Part shown: positions 5,442 through 13,774 of the stretch, one piece after another
How the letters are laid out: each line of letters starts with the position of its first letter
Numbering within the stretch: the first letter of the stretch is position 1
Assembly (NCBI GenBank): GCA_958403395.1
Contig: CATXXF010000047.1
Coordinates: forward strand, 1-13,781
Origin: an uncultured Collinsella sp.
Lineage (GTDB): Bacteria; Actinomycetota; Coriobacteriia; Coriobacteriales; Coriobacteriaceae
Direction: 5' to 3'
DNA: 13,781 nt
Notes under the pieces: model-generated
Databases searched by the model: none
Seen by the model: only the letters and a program-made list of their open reading frames with translations
Told to the model about the DNA's origin: nothing
Program-made: the position numbers and the translations under genes

Positions 5442-7580
5442 ATGGAGGTGCTGGTTGTTGGCAACACCGCATATGTTGACGATGACTTTTGTGCCAAGGC
5501 GTTCCCCGAGGACCATGTGCAGGTCGTAGCCGCGCAGGACACGCGACGCGATGAGTCATCGCCCCATGCCTCGTGGAAAGAGCTTCTGCAACACCTGGAT
5601 CAGGCCTACGAATTCGAACGCGTGGTCTACCTGTCTAATTACCTTACCCCGCATACCGACTCCGTGGGCGATATCGAGCTGCTGCGCACGGTCTTTCGTG
5701 CGTGCGCGGGTCGCCGGGTCCAACTGCTGTATGTAGCGGGGCCCGCGGGTGCCGAGGGCGCCGCCGATGCCGCGGGGCGAACGGGCAAGGGCATTATCGC
5801 GCACGCAGCCAACGACCTGTGCCGCTACTACGCTGCTCGCGAGGGCGTTCAGACCAAGATCCTGCGCGTGCCGTTCCTGTATACCGCGTCTGCCGCGCTG
5901 GAGGACCCGTTTTTGGTGCCGCTGTTCGACGCGTGCTCAACCGGATCGGTTGCTCTGCAGGGCGCGCAGGATGCGGCGTTTCCCCTGCTGTGTGCCGAGG
6001 AGCTTGCGGTGCTGGTACGCCGTATCTTCGATAGCTGGGATGGTAACTTTGAGACGCTCGATATTGCCGATACCTTCCATCACACGGCGGGTGAGGTGGG
6101 CGAGGCTCTCAAGGCGCTGTTCCTAGGGCTCTCGGTTGCCTATGGCGATTCTGCCGGCTACGCCGTGCCCGTCGGCGACATCGTTCGCGTTCGTTATGGT
6201 TGGTTTCAGCGCTACGACCTGATGCGCGATCTTTCGACCATTCAGGCGCGTTGGGATGCCGGTCACGCGAAGAAGGTCAACCCCTTGCGTGCCGCCATCG
6301 ACCGCATCCAGATGCGCTCGCTGCCCATCAAATGCCTGGAGACGGGCGTTGCTTGGGTTCTGTTCGAGGTGCTGGAGCATCTGTTCTCACAATCGGCCCA
6401 GCTCAACGTGCTCGATTATCGCCTGCTCTACGTGGTGTTGATCGGCACGCTGTATGGCTTGGATTTTGGCCTGGTTGCGGCGCTGCTGGCGTCGGTGGGT
6501 TTGGCCGCGAGCTACTTTACTCAGTACGGCTATACCTTCCAGGGCCTGTTCTACGAGCCGTCCAACTGGCTGCCGTTTGTTGCGTACTTTGTGGTGGGTG
6601 CCGTGTGCGGCTATGTGCAGCTGCGCAACAGCGAAGCCATTAGGGCGGAGCGCGATCAAAACGAGCTCGTGCGCAACCGCAATACGTTCCTTACGCAGCT
6701 CTACCACGACGCGATCGAGGACAAGCGCGCGTACAGGCGCCAGATCGTGGGTCGCCACGACAGCTTTGGCAAAATCTTTGCCGTGACGCAGGAGCTCGAT
6801 GTGCTCAACCCTCGCGACATCTATCGCAAGTGCTGCGAGCTTCTGGGCGAGATCCTCGAGAACGATTCGGTGGCGATCTACCATGTTTCGGGCGGGGCAT
6901 TTGCACGCCTGGTGGCAGCAAGTCCCGCGATTGCCGAAGATGCCGCACGCTCGCTCACGCTTGAGCAGCTTGCACCTCTTTTGGGCGACGGGGGTCACTC
7001 GAACCTGTGGGTGAACCGCGAGCTGACGCCGGGGCTTCCCATGTTTGGATACACGATCGAGCGCGACGGGGCACCCGCCGTGTTGATCTTTGTGCGTAGT
7101 GCGGCCGAAAACCAAATGACCCTCTATTATCAAAACCTGTTCCGCATCTTGTGCGGGCTGGTCGAAAGCGCGTTGGGCCGTGCCTTTGACTATGAGGCGG
7201 TGGCGCAGGATAAACGCTGCGTTGACGGCACTTGCGTGCTCAAGCAGGCTGCCTTTGGCCAAGAGCTCGCGGCGGAGCAGGCGCTGGCAGATAGCAAGAT
7301 GGGGAGTTTTTTGCTCCTGCGCGTGGTGCCGGGCATGGAGTCTGTCGGCGAGCTGGTGGGCGCAATTGGGTCGGCAATCCGCGAGAGCGACGCGGCGGGC
7401 TTGGTCGACGGCGACGTGCTCTACCTGCTTATGCGACAGGCAAAGGCATGCGATCTGCCCATTATCCGCGAGCGCCTGAGCGCAAAGCAGATTGCGGTGG
7501 AGCCCGTCGACGGCGAGGACATCGTGGAGCTGCTGCAGCACATCTCTTACACCGGTGACGGTGAGGGGGGTGCCGCTTGA
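5442..7580 (+). CDS. pelD: PelD, Gram-positive type: SDR-like domain + membrane + GAF + degenerate GGDEF (c-di-GMP receptor)
   Basis: This 712-aa inner-membrane protein is the likely c-di-GMP sensor that activates Pel polymer synthesis. Residues 1 to ~270 resemble an extended SDR/NAD-epimerase fold, but the glycine-rich loop is reduced to V-V-G-N-T-A-Y and no Y-x3-K is visible, so this part is probably non-catalytic. Hydrophobic segments lie at about 300-318, 328-357 (probably two) and 376-394. A charged coiled-coil stretch follows (about 396-445), then a GAF domain (about 445-590) and a C-terminal GGDEF-like domain (about 610-712). In the latter the active-site motif is V-D-G-D-V, while R-E-S-D at 647-650 keeps the RxxD inhibitory-site pattern by which Pseudomonas PelD binds c-di-GMP. 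Pseudomonas PelD (about 455 aa) lacks the SDR part; I recall SDR-fused forms from Gram-positive loci. ATG 5442 follows AGGGGAGGGG (5426-5435). pelE overlaps its stop. Confidence 0.88.
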   Translation: MEVLVVGNTAYVDDDFCAKAFPEDHVQVVAAQDTRRDESSPHASWKELLQHLDQAYEFERVVYLSNYLTPHTDSVGDIELLRTVFRACAGRRVQLLYVAGPAGAEGAADAAGRTGKGIIAHAANDLCRYYAAREGVQTKILRVPFLYTASAALEDPFLVPLFDACSTGSVALQGAQDAAFPLLCAEELAVLVRRIFDSWDGNFETLDIADTFHHTAGEVGEALKALFLGLSVAYGDSAGYAVPVGDIVRVRYGWFQRYDLMRDLSTIQARWDAGHAKKVNPLRAAIDRIQMRSLPIKCLETGVAWVLFEVLEHLFSQSAQLNVLDYRLLYVVLIGTLYGLDFGLVAALLASVGLAASYFTQYGYTFQGLFYEPSNWLPFVAYFVVGAVCGYVQLRNSEAIRAERDQNELVRNRNTFLTQLYHDAIEDKRAYRRQIVGRHDSFGKIFAVTQELDVLNPRDIYRKCCELLGEILENDSVAIYHVSGGAFARLVAASPAIAEDAARSLTLEQLAPLLGDGGHSNLWVNRELTPGLPMFGYTIERDGAPAVLIFVRSAAENQMTLYYQNLFRILCGLVESALGRAFDYEAVAQDKRCVDGTCVLKQAAFGQELAAEQALADSKMGSFLLLRVVPGMESVGELVGAIGSAIRESDAAGLVDGDVLYLLMRQAKACDLPIIRERLSAKQIAVEPVDGEDIVELLQHISYTGDGEGGAA

Positions 7581-8482
7581 TCTCGCTTGTCGTTGCTGCC
7601 GTCTTGCTGCTGATTCATGCGCTGGTTTGCCTGATGCTGTGGACGCTCATGAAGCTGGGCCTGCTGCCGGTGCGCGGGCATATGCTGGCTGTGATAGTGC
7701 TGGTGCCGCTGTGGGGCCCGTTGCTGGTGGTTCTGCTATCTGTCCGCAGCGCGGTGTTTTGCGAGGGGCTGAAAGAGTCTGCGCTGGAGTCGCTGCGCTT
7801 CAACGACGACCTGCATCGCAGCATCTTGGTGCACGACCGTGACGCCGATGCGGGCGTGGTCCCGCTCGAGGAGGCGCTCATCGTCAACGACCCGGCATAC
7901 CGGCGCCGCCTAATGCTCTCTATGCTCACCGAGGAGCCCGACGCGTACCTGGCGCAGCTGCAGGCGGCTAAGCTTAACGACGACGTTGAGGTGGCGCACT
8001 ATGCCGCGACGGCGGTGGCGCAGATCTCCAAGGAGTCCGACCTTAAACTGCAGCAGCTGGAGCGTGCCTTTAAGACGGACCCGAGTGCGCAAAACCTCAA
8101 CGAATACTGCGATTTTCTTGGTGAATACTTGGGCTCGGGCTTGGCCGAGGGGCGCGTGGCTCAGATTCAGCGCCAACAGTACGCGCGCCTGCTTGCGCGT
8201 CGCTGCGAGCGCGAGGATACCCTTGAGCTGCGCATTCGATACGCGACGACGCTGGCCGATGTCGGACAGATCGACGAGGCGCAGGCCGTGACCGATCAGT
8301 TGGTTCTCGACGTGCCCGAGGAGCAGGAGGTTTGGATGCTTTGCCTGCGCCTTGCCGTGATGCGCCGCGATGGTGACGAGGTTCACCGTGTGATCGATGC
8401 GATTGACAAGCAGCATGTGTATTTGAGCGCCGACAACCGCGAAAAGTTGGCGTTTTGGCGCGACGGGGAGGAGGCCGGATGA
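7577..8482 (+). CDS. pelE: PelE-like membrane protein with helical-repeat tail
   Basis: This 301-aa protein fits PelE, a membrane component of the Pel synthase complex that, in Pseudomonas, forms an assembly with PelD and PelG and has a cytosolic TPR-like region. Two N-terminal transmembrane helices are obvious (about residues 3-24 and 36-57). The remainder is hydrophilic and alpha-helical with repeated A-x-x-L/Y patterns typical of TPR folds (about 90-290), as expected. The start is TTG at 7577, whose last two bases belong to the pelD stop (TTGA overlap), preceded by GAGGGGGG (7562-7569). The first methionine inside would fall in the hydrophobic segment, so TTG is favoured. Sequence motifs alone would not identify PelE; the call rests on topology, length (Pseudomonas PelE is about 330 aa) and position between pelD and pelA. 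Confidence 0.8.
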   Translation: MISLVVAAVLLLIHALVCLMLWTLMKLGLLPVRGHMLAVIVLVPLWGPLLVVLLSVRSAVFCEGLKESALESLRFNDDLHRSILVHDRDADAGVVPLEEALIVNDPAYRRRLMLSMLTEEPDAYLAQLQAAKLNDDVEVAHYAATAVAQISKESDLKLQQLERAFKTDPSAQNLNEYCDFLGEYLGSGLAEGRVAQIQRQQYARLLARRCEREDTLELRIRYATTLADVGQIDEAQAVTDQLVLDVPEEQEVWMLCLRLAVMRRDGDEVHRVIDAIDKQHVYLSADNREKLAFWRDGEEAG

Positions 8483-10359
8483 GTGTGGCGCAACATATCC
8501 GCGACCGTGCAGGCCGCTTTCGTTGGATGGGACTCCTCGTGGTGTGGGCGGTCTTTATTGCCATGGCCGCCGTGCTGCTGATCGAACGCGCCGGCGTGCA
8601 GTACAGTGCGGGCCAGCATAAGCTGGGGATGCTTGCCGCCAACGATGCGGTGCCGGCCTCCTCGGTAATCTTTGGCCAAAAGCCCACGTGCCTGGTCATT
8701 ACCGATTCCGATCAAGCTGGCGTCGAGGACGTAAAGGAACAGTTCGACCAGATTTTGCTGGACATGAAGATCGCGCACCGCGACGTGGACCTTGCTCTGG
8801 ATGGTGCGGATGCCATTCCCTCGCTGACCTCCTTCGATCGCGTGATTTTGCTCATGCCGTCGCTCGATGGGCTCGGTACGCACCTGAGCGACATTATGGG
8901 TTGGGTGAGTGCTGGCGGTTCTCTTATGCTCGCCATGCCGCCGGATAACTCGAGCTATCTGCAAGTGATTGCCTCCAAGCTTGGCATTGAATCGGCCGGA
9001 TATGACTATGTAAAAGCCGAAAGCATTGTGCCGAGTGAGGACTTTATGCTGGGCGGGGGAGAGCGCTACGAGTTTTCGGATCCCTTCGATTCTTCGCTCT
9101 CGGTTTCATTGCGCGAAACGGCGCACGTCTGGGCAAAGACCGGTGACGCGGGCACGCCGCTCATTTGGTCTAACGATTGCGGCAGTGGTCACACCGTGGT
9201 GTGCAACATTGGCATCTACGACAAGGTCATGCGTGGGTTCTATGCTTCGGCCATAAGCTTGCTGGGTGAAGCCACGGCCTATCCGGTCATCAACAGCGCC
9301 GTGTTCTATTTGGACGACTTTCCCAGCCCTGTGCCCTCGGGCGACGGCACCTACATCAAGCGCGACTACGGGCTTTCCGTCGCCGATTTTTATGCCAAGG
9401 TCTGGTGGCCCGATCTGCAAAAGCTCGCGCAAAAATACGGCATTCGCTATACCGGCGTGATGATCGAAAACTACGAGGACGCGGTCAACCAGACCGAGCC
9501 CGCGCGCCAGGCCGATACCACGCAGTTCCGCTACTTTGGCGGCATGCTGCTGCAGATGGGCGGAGAGCTGGGCTTTCACGGCTACAACCATCAGCCGCTT
9601 GCGCTCTGGGACACCGACTATGGTACGTTGTACGTCTACAAGACGTGGAAAAACAAGGAAACGCTCGTCGCTTCGCTCAACGAGCTTATAGCCTTCCAGG
9701 ACGAGGTGCTGCCCAACGCGCACGGCTCGGTCTACGTGCCACCGTCGAATATCCTTTCGGCCCGCGCGCGCCAGCTTATCGGCACCGACGTTCCGCGCAT
9801 TAAGACTATTGCCAGTACGTACTTTGAGGACGGTACCGACTTGCCGTACGTGCAGGAGTTTGGCGTGGCGAGCGATGGTATTGTGGAGCAGCCGCGTATT
9901 GTCTCGGGCGGCATGGTCGACGATTCCTATATGCGCCTGGCTGCCGTGTCCGAGCTCAACATGCACTACGTGAGTACGCACTTTATGCACCCGGACGACC
10001 TGCTCGATCCCGATCGCGGCGCCAAGGAGGGCTGGGAAGTCTACAAGGGCGGCCTGACCGACTACCTGGACTGGCTTACCAAGTCTGCGCCCGACCTGCG
10101 CCGCCAGACCGGCTCGGATTGCTCGGGCGCCATTCAGCGCTTTTCGTCGGTTACGGTGAGTGTGGATACCAGTGCGGATGCCTGGACGCTCAGCCTGGGC
10201 AATTTCCACGACGAGGCTTGGCTCATGTTCCGTACCAATAATGGCGAGCCGGGTGCGGTGACGGGTGGCGAGATTACGCATCTGACAGGCGACCTGTACC
10301 TGGTCAAAGCCACGGACAAGACGGTGACCATTGCGCGCAAGGAGGGTAGCGACAAATGA
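8479..10359 (+). CDS. pelA: PelA, deacetylase-only form (DUF2194-type, membrane-anchored)
   Basis: This 626-aa protein should remove acetyl groups from the Pel amino-sugar polymer at the outer face of the membrane. One N-terminal transmembrane anchor (about residues 17-36) precedes an alpha/beta domain (about 65-260) resembling the Rossmann or amidotransferase-like part of PelA. The deacetylase domain follows, with metal-binding residues in the PelA order: F-Y-L-D-D (Asp279/280), then F-H-G-Y-N-H (His367 and His371, H-x3-H), and T-H-F-M-H-P-D-D (His501, His504) as later active-site candidates. A C-terminal beta-rich region ends the protein. The TIM-barrel glycoside hydrolase of Pseudomonas PelA is absent, as described for Gram-positive PelA(DA). 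ATG 8479 overlaps the pelE stop (ATGA) and has GGAGGAGG at 8466-8473; an earlier in-frame start at 8455 is less likely. pelF overlaps its end by the same ATGA arrangement. Confidence 0.9.
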   Translation: MSVAQHIRDRAGRFRWMGLLVVWAVFIAMAAVLLIERAGVQYSAGQHKLGMLAANDAVPASSVIFGQKPTCLVITDSDQAGVEDVKEQFDQILLDMKIAHRDVDLALDGADAIPSLTSFDRVILLMPSLDGLGTHLSDIMGWVSAGGSLMLAMPPDNSSYLQVIASKLGIESAGYDYVKAESIVPSEDFMLGGGERYEFSDPFDSSLSVSLRETAHVWAKTGDAGTPLIWSNDCGSGHTVVCNIGIYDKVMRGFYASAISLLGEATAYPVINSAVFYLDDFPSPVPSGDGTYIKRDYGLSVADFYAKVWWPDLQKLAQKYGIRYTGVMIENYEDAVNQTEPARQADTTQFRYFGGMLLQMGGELGFHGYNHQPLALWDTDYGTLYVYKTWKNKETLVASLNELIAFQDEVLPNAHGSVYVPPSNILSARARQLIGTDVPRIKTIASTYFEDGTDLPYVQEFGVASDGIVEQPRIVSGGMVDDSYMRLAAVSELNMHYVSTHFMHPDDLLDPDRGAKEGWEVYKGGLTDYLDWLTKSAPDLRRQTGSDCSGAIQRFSSVTVSVDTSADAWTLSLGNFHDEAWLMFRTNNGEPGAVTGGEITHLTGDLYLVKATDKTVTIARKEGSDK

Positions 10360-11783
10360 GAATCTGCTTGGTACTCGAGGGTTGCTACCCCTATGTGCAC
10401 GGCGGCGTGTCTACCTGGATGCACGGCTACATTACGGCTATGCCCGAGCACGAGTTTGTGCTGTGGGTGATCGGCGCGCATGCTGCCGACCGTGGCAAGT
10501 TTGTCTACGAGCTGCCCGGCAACGTGGTCGAGGTGCACGAGGTGTTCCTGGACGATGCCCTGCGGCTTTCGGGCGAGCAGCACGAAGCCAGTTTTAACGA
10601 CCGCGAGCGCGAGGCGCTACGCCGTCTGGTGTCGCTCTCCAATCCGGACTGGGACGTGCTGTTCGATATCTTTCAGCGCCGTCGCGTGCATCCGCTCTCG
10701 TTTTTGCAGAGCCGAACGTTTATGGACATCTTCCGCGACGTGTGCCTTGCCGAGTACCCCTACACGCCCTTTGCCGACGCATTCCACACCATGCGCTCTA
10801 TGCTGTTGCCGGTGCTCTACCTGCTGGGCAGCGAGGTGCCGGTTGCCGATGTGTACCACGCTATCTCGACCGGCTACGGCGGCCTGCTCGCCTGTCTGGG
10901 CTCAAGCGTTCACCATGCGCCGGTGCTGCTCACCGAGCACGGCATCTATACCCGCGAGCGCGAGGAAGAGATCATTCGCGCCGATTGGGTGGTGCCGTCA
11001 TTTAAGGACCGCTGGATTCGCTTTTTCTACCTGCTTTCGGAGGAGATCTACCGCCGCGCCTTCCGCGTGACGAGTTTGTTCCATAACGCCCGCAAGACGC
11101 AGATTGATATGGGCTGTGATGCGGACAAATGCCTGGTTATCCCCAACGGCATCCAGTTCGATCGCTTTAAGGATATTCCCTTAAAGCCCGATGATGGCTG
11201 GGTGGATATTGGCGCAGTGGTGCGCTTGGCGCCCATCAAGGACGTCAAGACCATGATCTATGCCTTCTTTGAGCTGCACGAGCGCCTGCCTAAGGTGCGC
11301 CTGCACATCATGGGCGGCGTGGACGACGAAGAGTACGGCGCCGAGTGCCACGCGCTGGTCGATACCCTGGGCGTGCGCGACCTGATCTTTACCGGTCGCG
11401 TCAACGTGGTCGAGTACATGGAAAAGCTCGACTTTACCATTTTGACGAGCATCTCCGAGGGCCAGCCGCTCAGCGTGCTGGAGTCGCTTGCAGCGCGCCG
11501 TCCCTGCGTGACGACCGAGGTGGGCTGCTGCCGCGAGCTACTCGAAGGCGCCCCGGGCGACGACTTTGGCGTGGCGGGTTTTGTGACGCCGCCTATGTAT
11601 CGCAAGGGCTTGGCCGATGCCATGGAACGCATGTGCACAAGCCGCGCCCGCCGTATCGAGATGGGGGAGCGCGGCCAGCGCCGCGTTGCCACGTACTTTT
11701 TGCACGAGCAGATGCTCACCAACTATCGCGCACTGTACGACGAGACGGCGTGTGCGTTTAACCTGCCCAGAGAGGGGGAGTAG
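10356..11783 (+). CDS. pelF: PelF, GT4 family glycosyltransferase (Pel polymerase)
   Basis: This 475-aa cytosolic GT-B enzyme of family GT4 is the expected polymerase of Pel, using a UDP-activated N-acetylhexosamine. The N-terminus carries the family's glycine turn (G-G-V-S-T-W, residues 16-21), and T-E-H-G-I-Y-T-R at 193-200 is highly typical of PelF. The C-terminal half has P-N-G-I-Q-F-D-R-F (from 263), an L-A-P-I-K-D-V-K stretch involved in sugar-nucleotide phosphate binding, and the E-x7-E motif of retaining GT4 enzymes (E368-G-Q-P-L-S-V-L-E376). No membrane segment is present. Length is close to Pseudomonas PelF (about 507 aa). ATG 10356 overlaps the pelA stop by four bases (ATGA) and is preceded by AAGGAGG about ten bases upstream. 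pelG begins three bases after its stop. This is the most securely identified gene of the cluster. Confidence 0.95.
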   Translation: MRICLVLEGCYPYVHGGVSTWMHGYITAMPEHEFVLWVIGAHAADRGKFVYELPGNVVEVHEVFLDDALRLSGEQHEASFNDREREALRRLVSLSNPDWDVLFDIFQRRRVHPLSFLQSRTFMDIFRDVCLAEYPYTPFADAFHTMRSMLLPVLYLLGSEVPVADVYHAISTGYGGLLACLGSSVHHAPVLLTEHGIYTREREEEIIRADWVVPSFKDRWIRFFYLLSEEIYRRAFRVTSLFHNARKTQIDMGCDADKCLVIPNGIQFDRFKDIPLKPDDGWVDIGAVVRLAPIKDVKTMIYAFFELHERLPKVRLHIMGGVDDEEYGAECHALVDTLGVRDLIFTGRVNVVEYMEKLDFTILTSISEGQPLSVLESLAARRPCVTTEVGCCRELLEGAPGDDFGVAGFVTPPMYRKGLADAMERMCTSRARRIEMGERGQRRVATYFLHEQMLTNYRALYDETACAFNLPREGE

Positions 11784-11786
11784 CCG

Positions 11787-13331
11787 GTGGCCGGAATTGG
11801 TTTTGAGCTCAAGCGCCTGTTTAGGCGCAAGGGCCTGTTTGCCACGATACGCGCTTACGGCTACGCCGGCATTGTGTGCACGGGCCCGATGCTGCTGGGC
11901 GTGCTGCTCCAGGTGGGTATCTTGGTGCTGTGCGGTCTGTGGGGTGTGGGCCGTGCCAACCAGGATCTGCTGGTGTGCATGGTGACCTACACACTGCTGG
12001 CCTCGCTTTTGCTCACGAGTTTTTTCTCCATGCCGGTCACGCGCTTTTTGGCTGATATGTTGTTTGCCGAGCGCGAGGATGAGATCCTGCCTTCGTTTTG
12101 GGGCTCCAACGCCATCATGCTCGTTGCGGGCACGGTGCTCTACGGCGTCTTTTTGCTGTTCTCGGGCGCTACGCTGCTGCAGGGGCTGCTGTGCCTGTGG
12201 CTGTTCAACATTATGATCGTCAACTGGAACGGCATGAGTTACCTCACGGCCATCAAGGATTACCGCGGCATCCTGTGCAGCTTTGCGGCCGCCATTGGCG
12301 TGACGTGCCTGTGCGCCCTGGCCGCGCTGGCGCTGGGACTGCCGCCGGTCGAGGGGCTGTTGGCGTCAATTGCCCTGGGCTACGGCGTCATGCTCGTCTG
12401 GGACGTGGTACTGCTGTACCGGTATTTTCCGCAGAGTGACCGCAGTCCCTGGCCCTTTTTGCAGTGGCTCGATCAGTTTATGCCGCTGGCGCTCACGGGC
12501 CTGTTAACCAATCTGGGACTCTTTGCGCACCTGGTGATTATTTGGGCTGGTCCCATTGGCGTTCAGGTCAAGGGCTTGTTTTATGGTGCGCCCTACTACG
12601 ATGTGCCGGCGCTGATCGCGTTTTTGACGATCTTGGTCACGACCGTCAACTTTGTGGTCTCGGTCGAGGTCAACTTCTATCCACGCTACCGCGACTACTA
12701 CAGTCTGTTCAACGACGGCGGCGTGGTGGGCGACATCGTGGTGGCAGAGGAGGGGATGCTCTCCACGCTCAACAGCGAACTGCGCTTTTGCGCGCTCAAA
12801 CAGTTGTTTGTGACCGCGGCGGTCATCTCGCTCGAGACCACGGTGCTGTCGGCCTTACCGTTGGGCTTTAACAACCTTATGCACGGGTATTTTCGCACGC
12901 TGTGCGTGGGCTATGGCCTGTATGCCGTGGGCAATACGGTGATGCTCATCTTGCTGTACTTTACCGACTACAAGGGGGCCGTGATGGCATCGGGGCTGTT
13001 TGCCGGTGTGGCCGGGCTGGCGACTGCCGTGTCGTTGCTTTTGCCGCAGCAGTTTTACGGCTTTGGCTTTTTGTTGGGTGCAGCGGTGTTTTTTATCGTG
13101 GCGCTTCTGCGGCTCGATACCTATACCGCCAACTTGCCGTATCGTATCCTGAGCCAGCAGCCCATTGTGGCGACCGACAAAACGGGTCGCTTTACACAGC
13201 TGGGCCGCTTGCTCGACCGTGCCGAGCAGCGCTATGAGGAAGGTCGCCATAAGGGTGAGCCATATGGCGCGTTTGAGCGCGCAGTAGTTCACGTGTATCG
13301 CAAGCATTGGGGAGGTTCTGATGACCGATAG
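11787..13331 (+). CDS. pelG: PelG, multi-spanning exopolysaccharide transporter
   Basis: This 514-aa integral membrane protein is PelG, a MOP/MATE-like transporter that moves the growing Pel chain across the cytoplasmic membrane and docks PelF through the membrane complex. The N-terminus M-A-G-I-G-F-E-L is the family's hallmark, followed by a short basic helix (R-R-K). About twelve hydrophobic helices follow to residue ~450, broken by a larger loop around 285-330 (P-R-Y-R-D-Y-Y-S-L-F-N-D-G-G, a PelG-type segment). A cytosolic tail of about 60 residues closes it. It is longer than Pseudomonas PelG (about 456 aa). The start is GTG at 11787, three bases after the pelF stop, with AGAGGGGGAG (11771-11780) as ribosome-binding site. 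The lipoprotein gene begins inside its last codons (11-bp overlap), so the two are probably translated together. Confidence 0.94.
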   Translation: MAGIGFELKRLFRRKGLFATIRAYGYAGIVCTGPMLLGVLLQVGILVLCGLWGVGRANQDLLVCMVTYTLLASLLLTSFFSMPVTRFLADMLFAEREDEILPSFWGSNAIMLVAGTVLYGVFLLFSGATLLQGLLCLWLFNIMIVNWNGMSYLTAIKDYRGILCSFAAAIGVTCLCALAALALGLPPVEGLLASIALGYGVMLVWDVVLLYRYFPQSDRSPWPFLQWLDQFMPLALTGLLTNLGLFAHLVIIWAGPIGVQVKGLFYGAPYYDVPALIAFLTILVTTVNFVVSVEVNFYPRYRDYYSLFNDGGVVGDIVVAEEGMLSTLNSELRFCALKQLFVTAAVISLETTVLSALPLGFNNLMHGYFRTLCVGYGLYAVGNTVMLILLYFTDYKGAVMASGLFAGVAGLATAVSLLLPQQFYGFGFLLGAAVFFIVALLRLDTYTANLPYRILSQQPIVATDKTGRFTQLGRLLDRAEQRYEEGRHKGEPYGAFERAVVHVYRKHWGGSDDR

Positions 13332-13749
13332 GATGATGTCTCGCCGTCGCCTGTTTGAGGCGGCTGCCGGTGCGCTGTTGCTTTCGGGCTGCTCGGTGCA
13401 GGAAGACTCCTTGACCAAAAAGGTCAAAAAGCAGGACAAGATTAAAAAGACCGAGGCCTCCGACCAGTCCAAGCACCTGCGCGACAAGGACGAGCTCTAC
13501 GAGGTCTACGATGACTCGGGTATTGTGACCATGTACCTGACGGTCTCACGCGGCAACAGCTCCGAGAACACCGACCACAGCTGGGCCGAGATCAACACGT
13601 ACTCGGTGTATGACTATGCCGACATGGGCGTGACGCGCTATCAGGTTATGGGCCTGCTGCAGCCGGGCGACGAAGACGGCCCGGTGGCCGGCGAGGTTGG
13701 CTATGGCGAGGAAGCGCCCAATGCCACTGTTAGCGCCGGGCGATTTTAG
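13321..13749 (+). CDS. Small Tat-type lipoprotein at end of pel operon; possibly a truncated CotH-like protein
   Basis: This 142-aa protein begins with a signal peptide that fits both Tat export and lipoprotein processing: S-R-R-R-L-F-E at residues 7-13, a short hydrophobic stretch, and lipobox L-S-G-C with Cys24 as the lipidated residue. A lysine-rich linker (about 33-55) follows, then a folded-looking region (about 58-138). ATG 13321 has GGAGG at 13311-13315, ideally spaced, and overlaps pelG by 11 bases; ATG 13333 or 13336 is less likely. The segment L-L-Q-P-G-D-E-D-G-P-V-A-G-E (112-125) through A-P-N-A-T-V (132-137) resembles, from memory, the part of CotH-family proteins just before their R-G-x-S/T motif. 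CotH-like genes accompany some Gram-positive pel loci. The protein stops right there, so it may be a truncated CotH, or a complete small lipoprotein. The window ends 32 bases later. Confidence 0.75.
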   Translation: MTDRMMSRRRLFEAAAGALLLSGCSVQEDSLTKKVKKQDKIKKTEASDQSKHLRDKDELYEVYDDSGIVTMYLTVSRGNSSENTDHSWAEINTYSVYDYADMGVTRYQVMGLLQPGDEDGPVAGEVGYGEEAPNATVSAGRF

Positions 13750-13758
13750 CCGCTAATA

Positions 13759-13774
13759 GTCAAACTATTTTGAC
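13759..13774. repeat. Small palindrome after the lipoprotein gene
   Basis: GTCAAA (13759-13764) and TTTGAC (13769-13774) form perfect 6-bp arms around CTAT, ten bases after the lipoprotein stop. The arm and loop (ATAGTCAAAC, 13756-13765) are the reverse complement of GTTTGACTAT in the pel promoter region (5400-5409). It could be an operator for a following gene or chance; the window ends before this can be judged. Confidence 0.4.

Noticed and set aside
6387..7541. Long reverse-strand open frame inside pelD (384 codons)
   Set aside because: It is the mirror of a GC-rich coding gene with strong third-position bias. The same holds for the 391-codon reverse frame in pelA (9106-10281).
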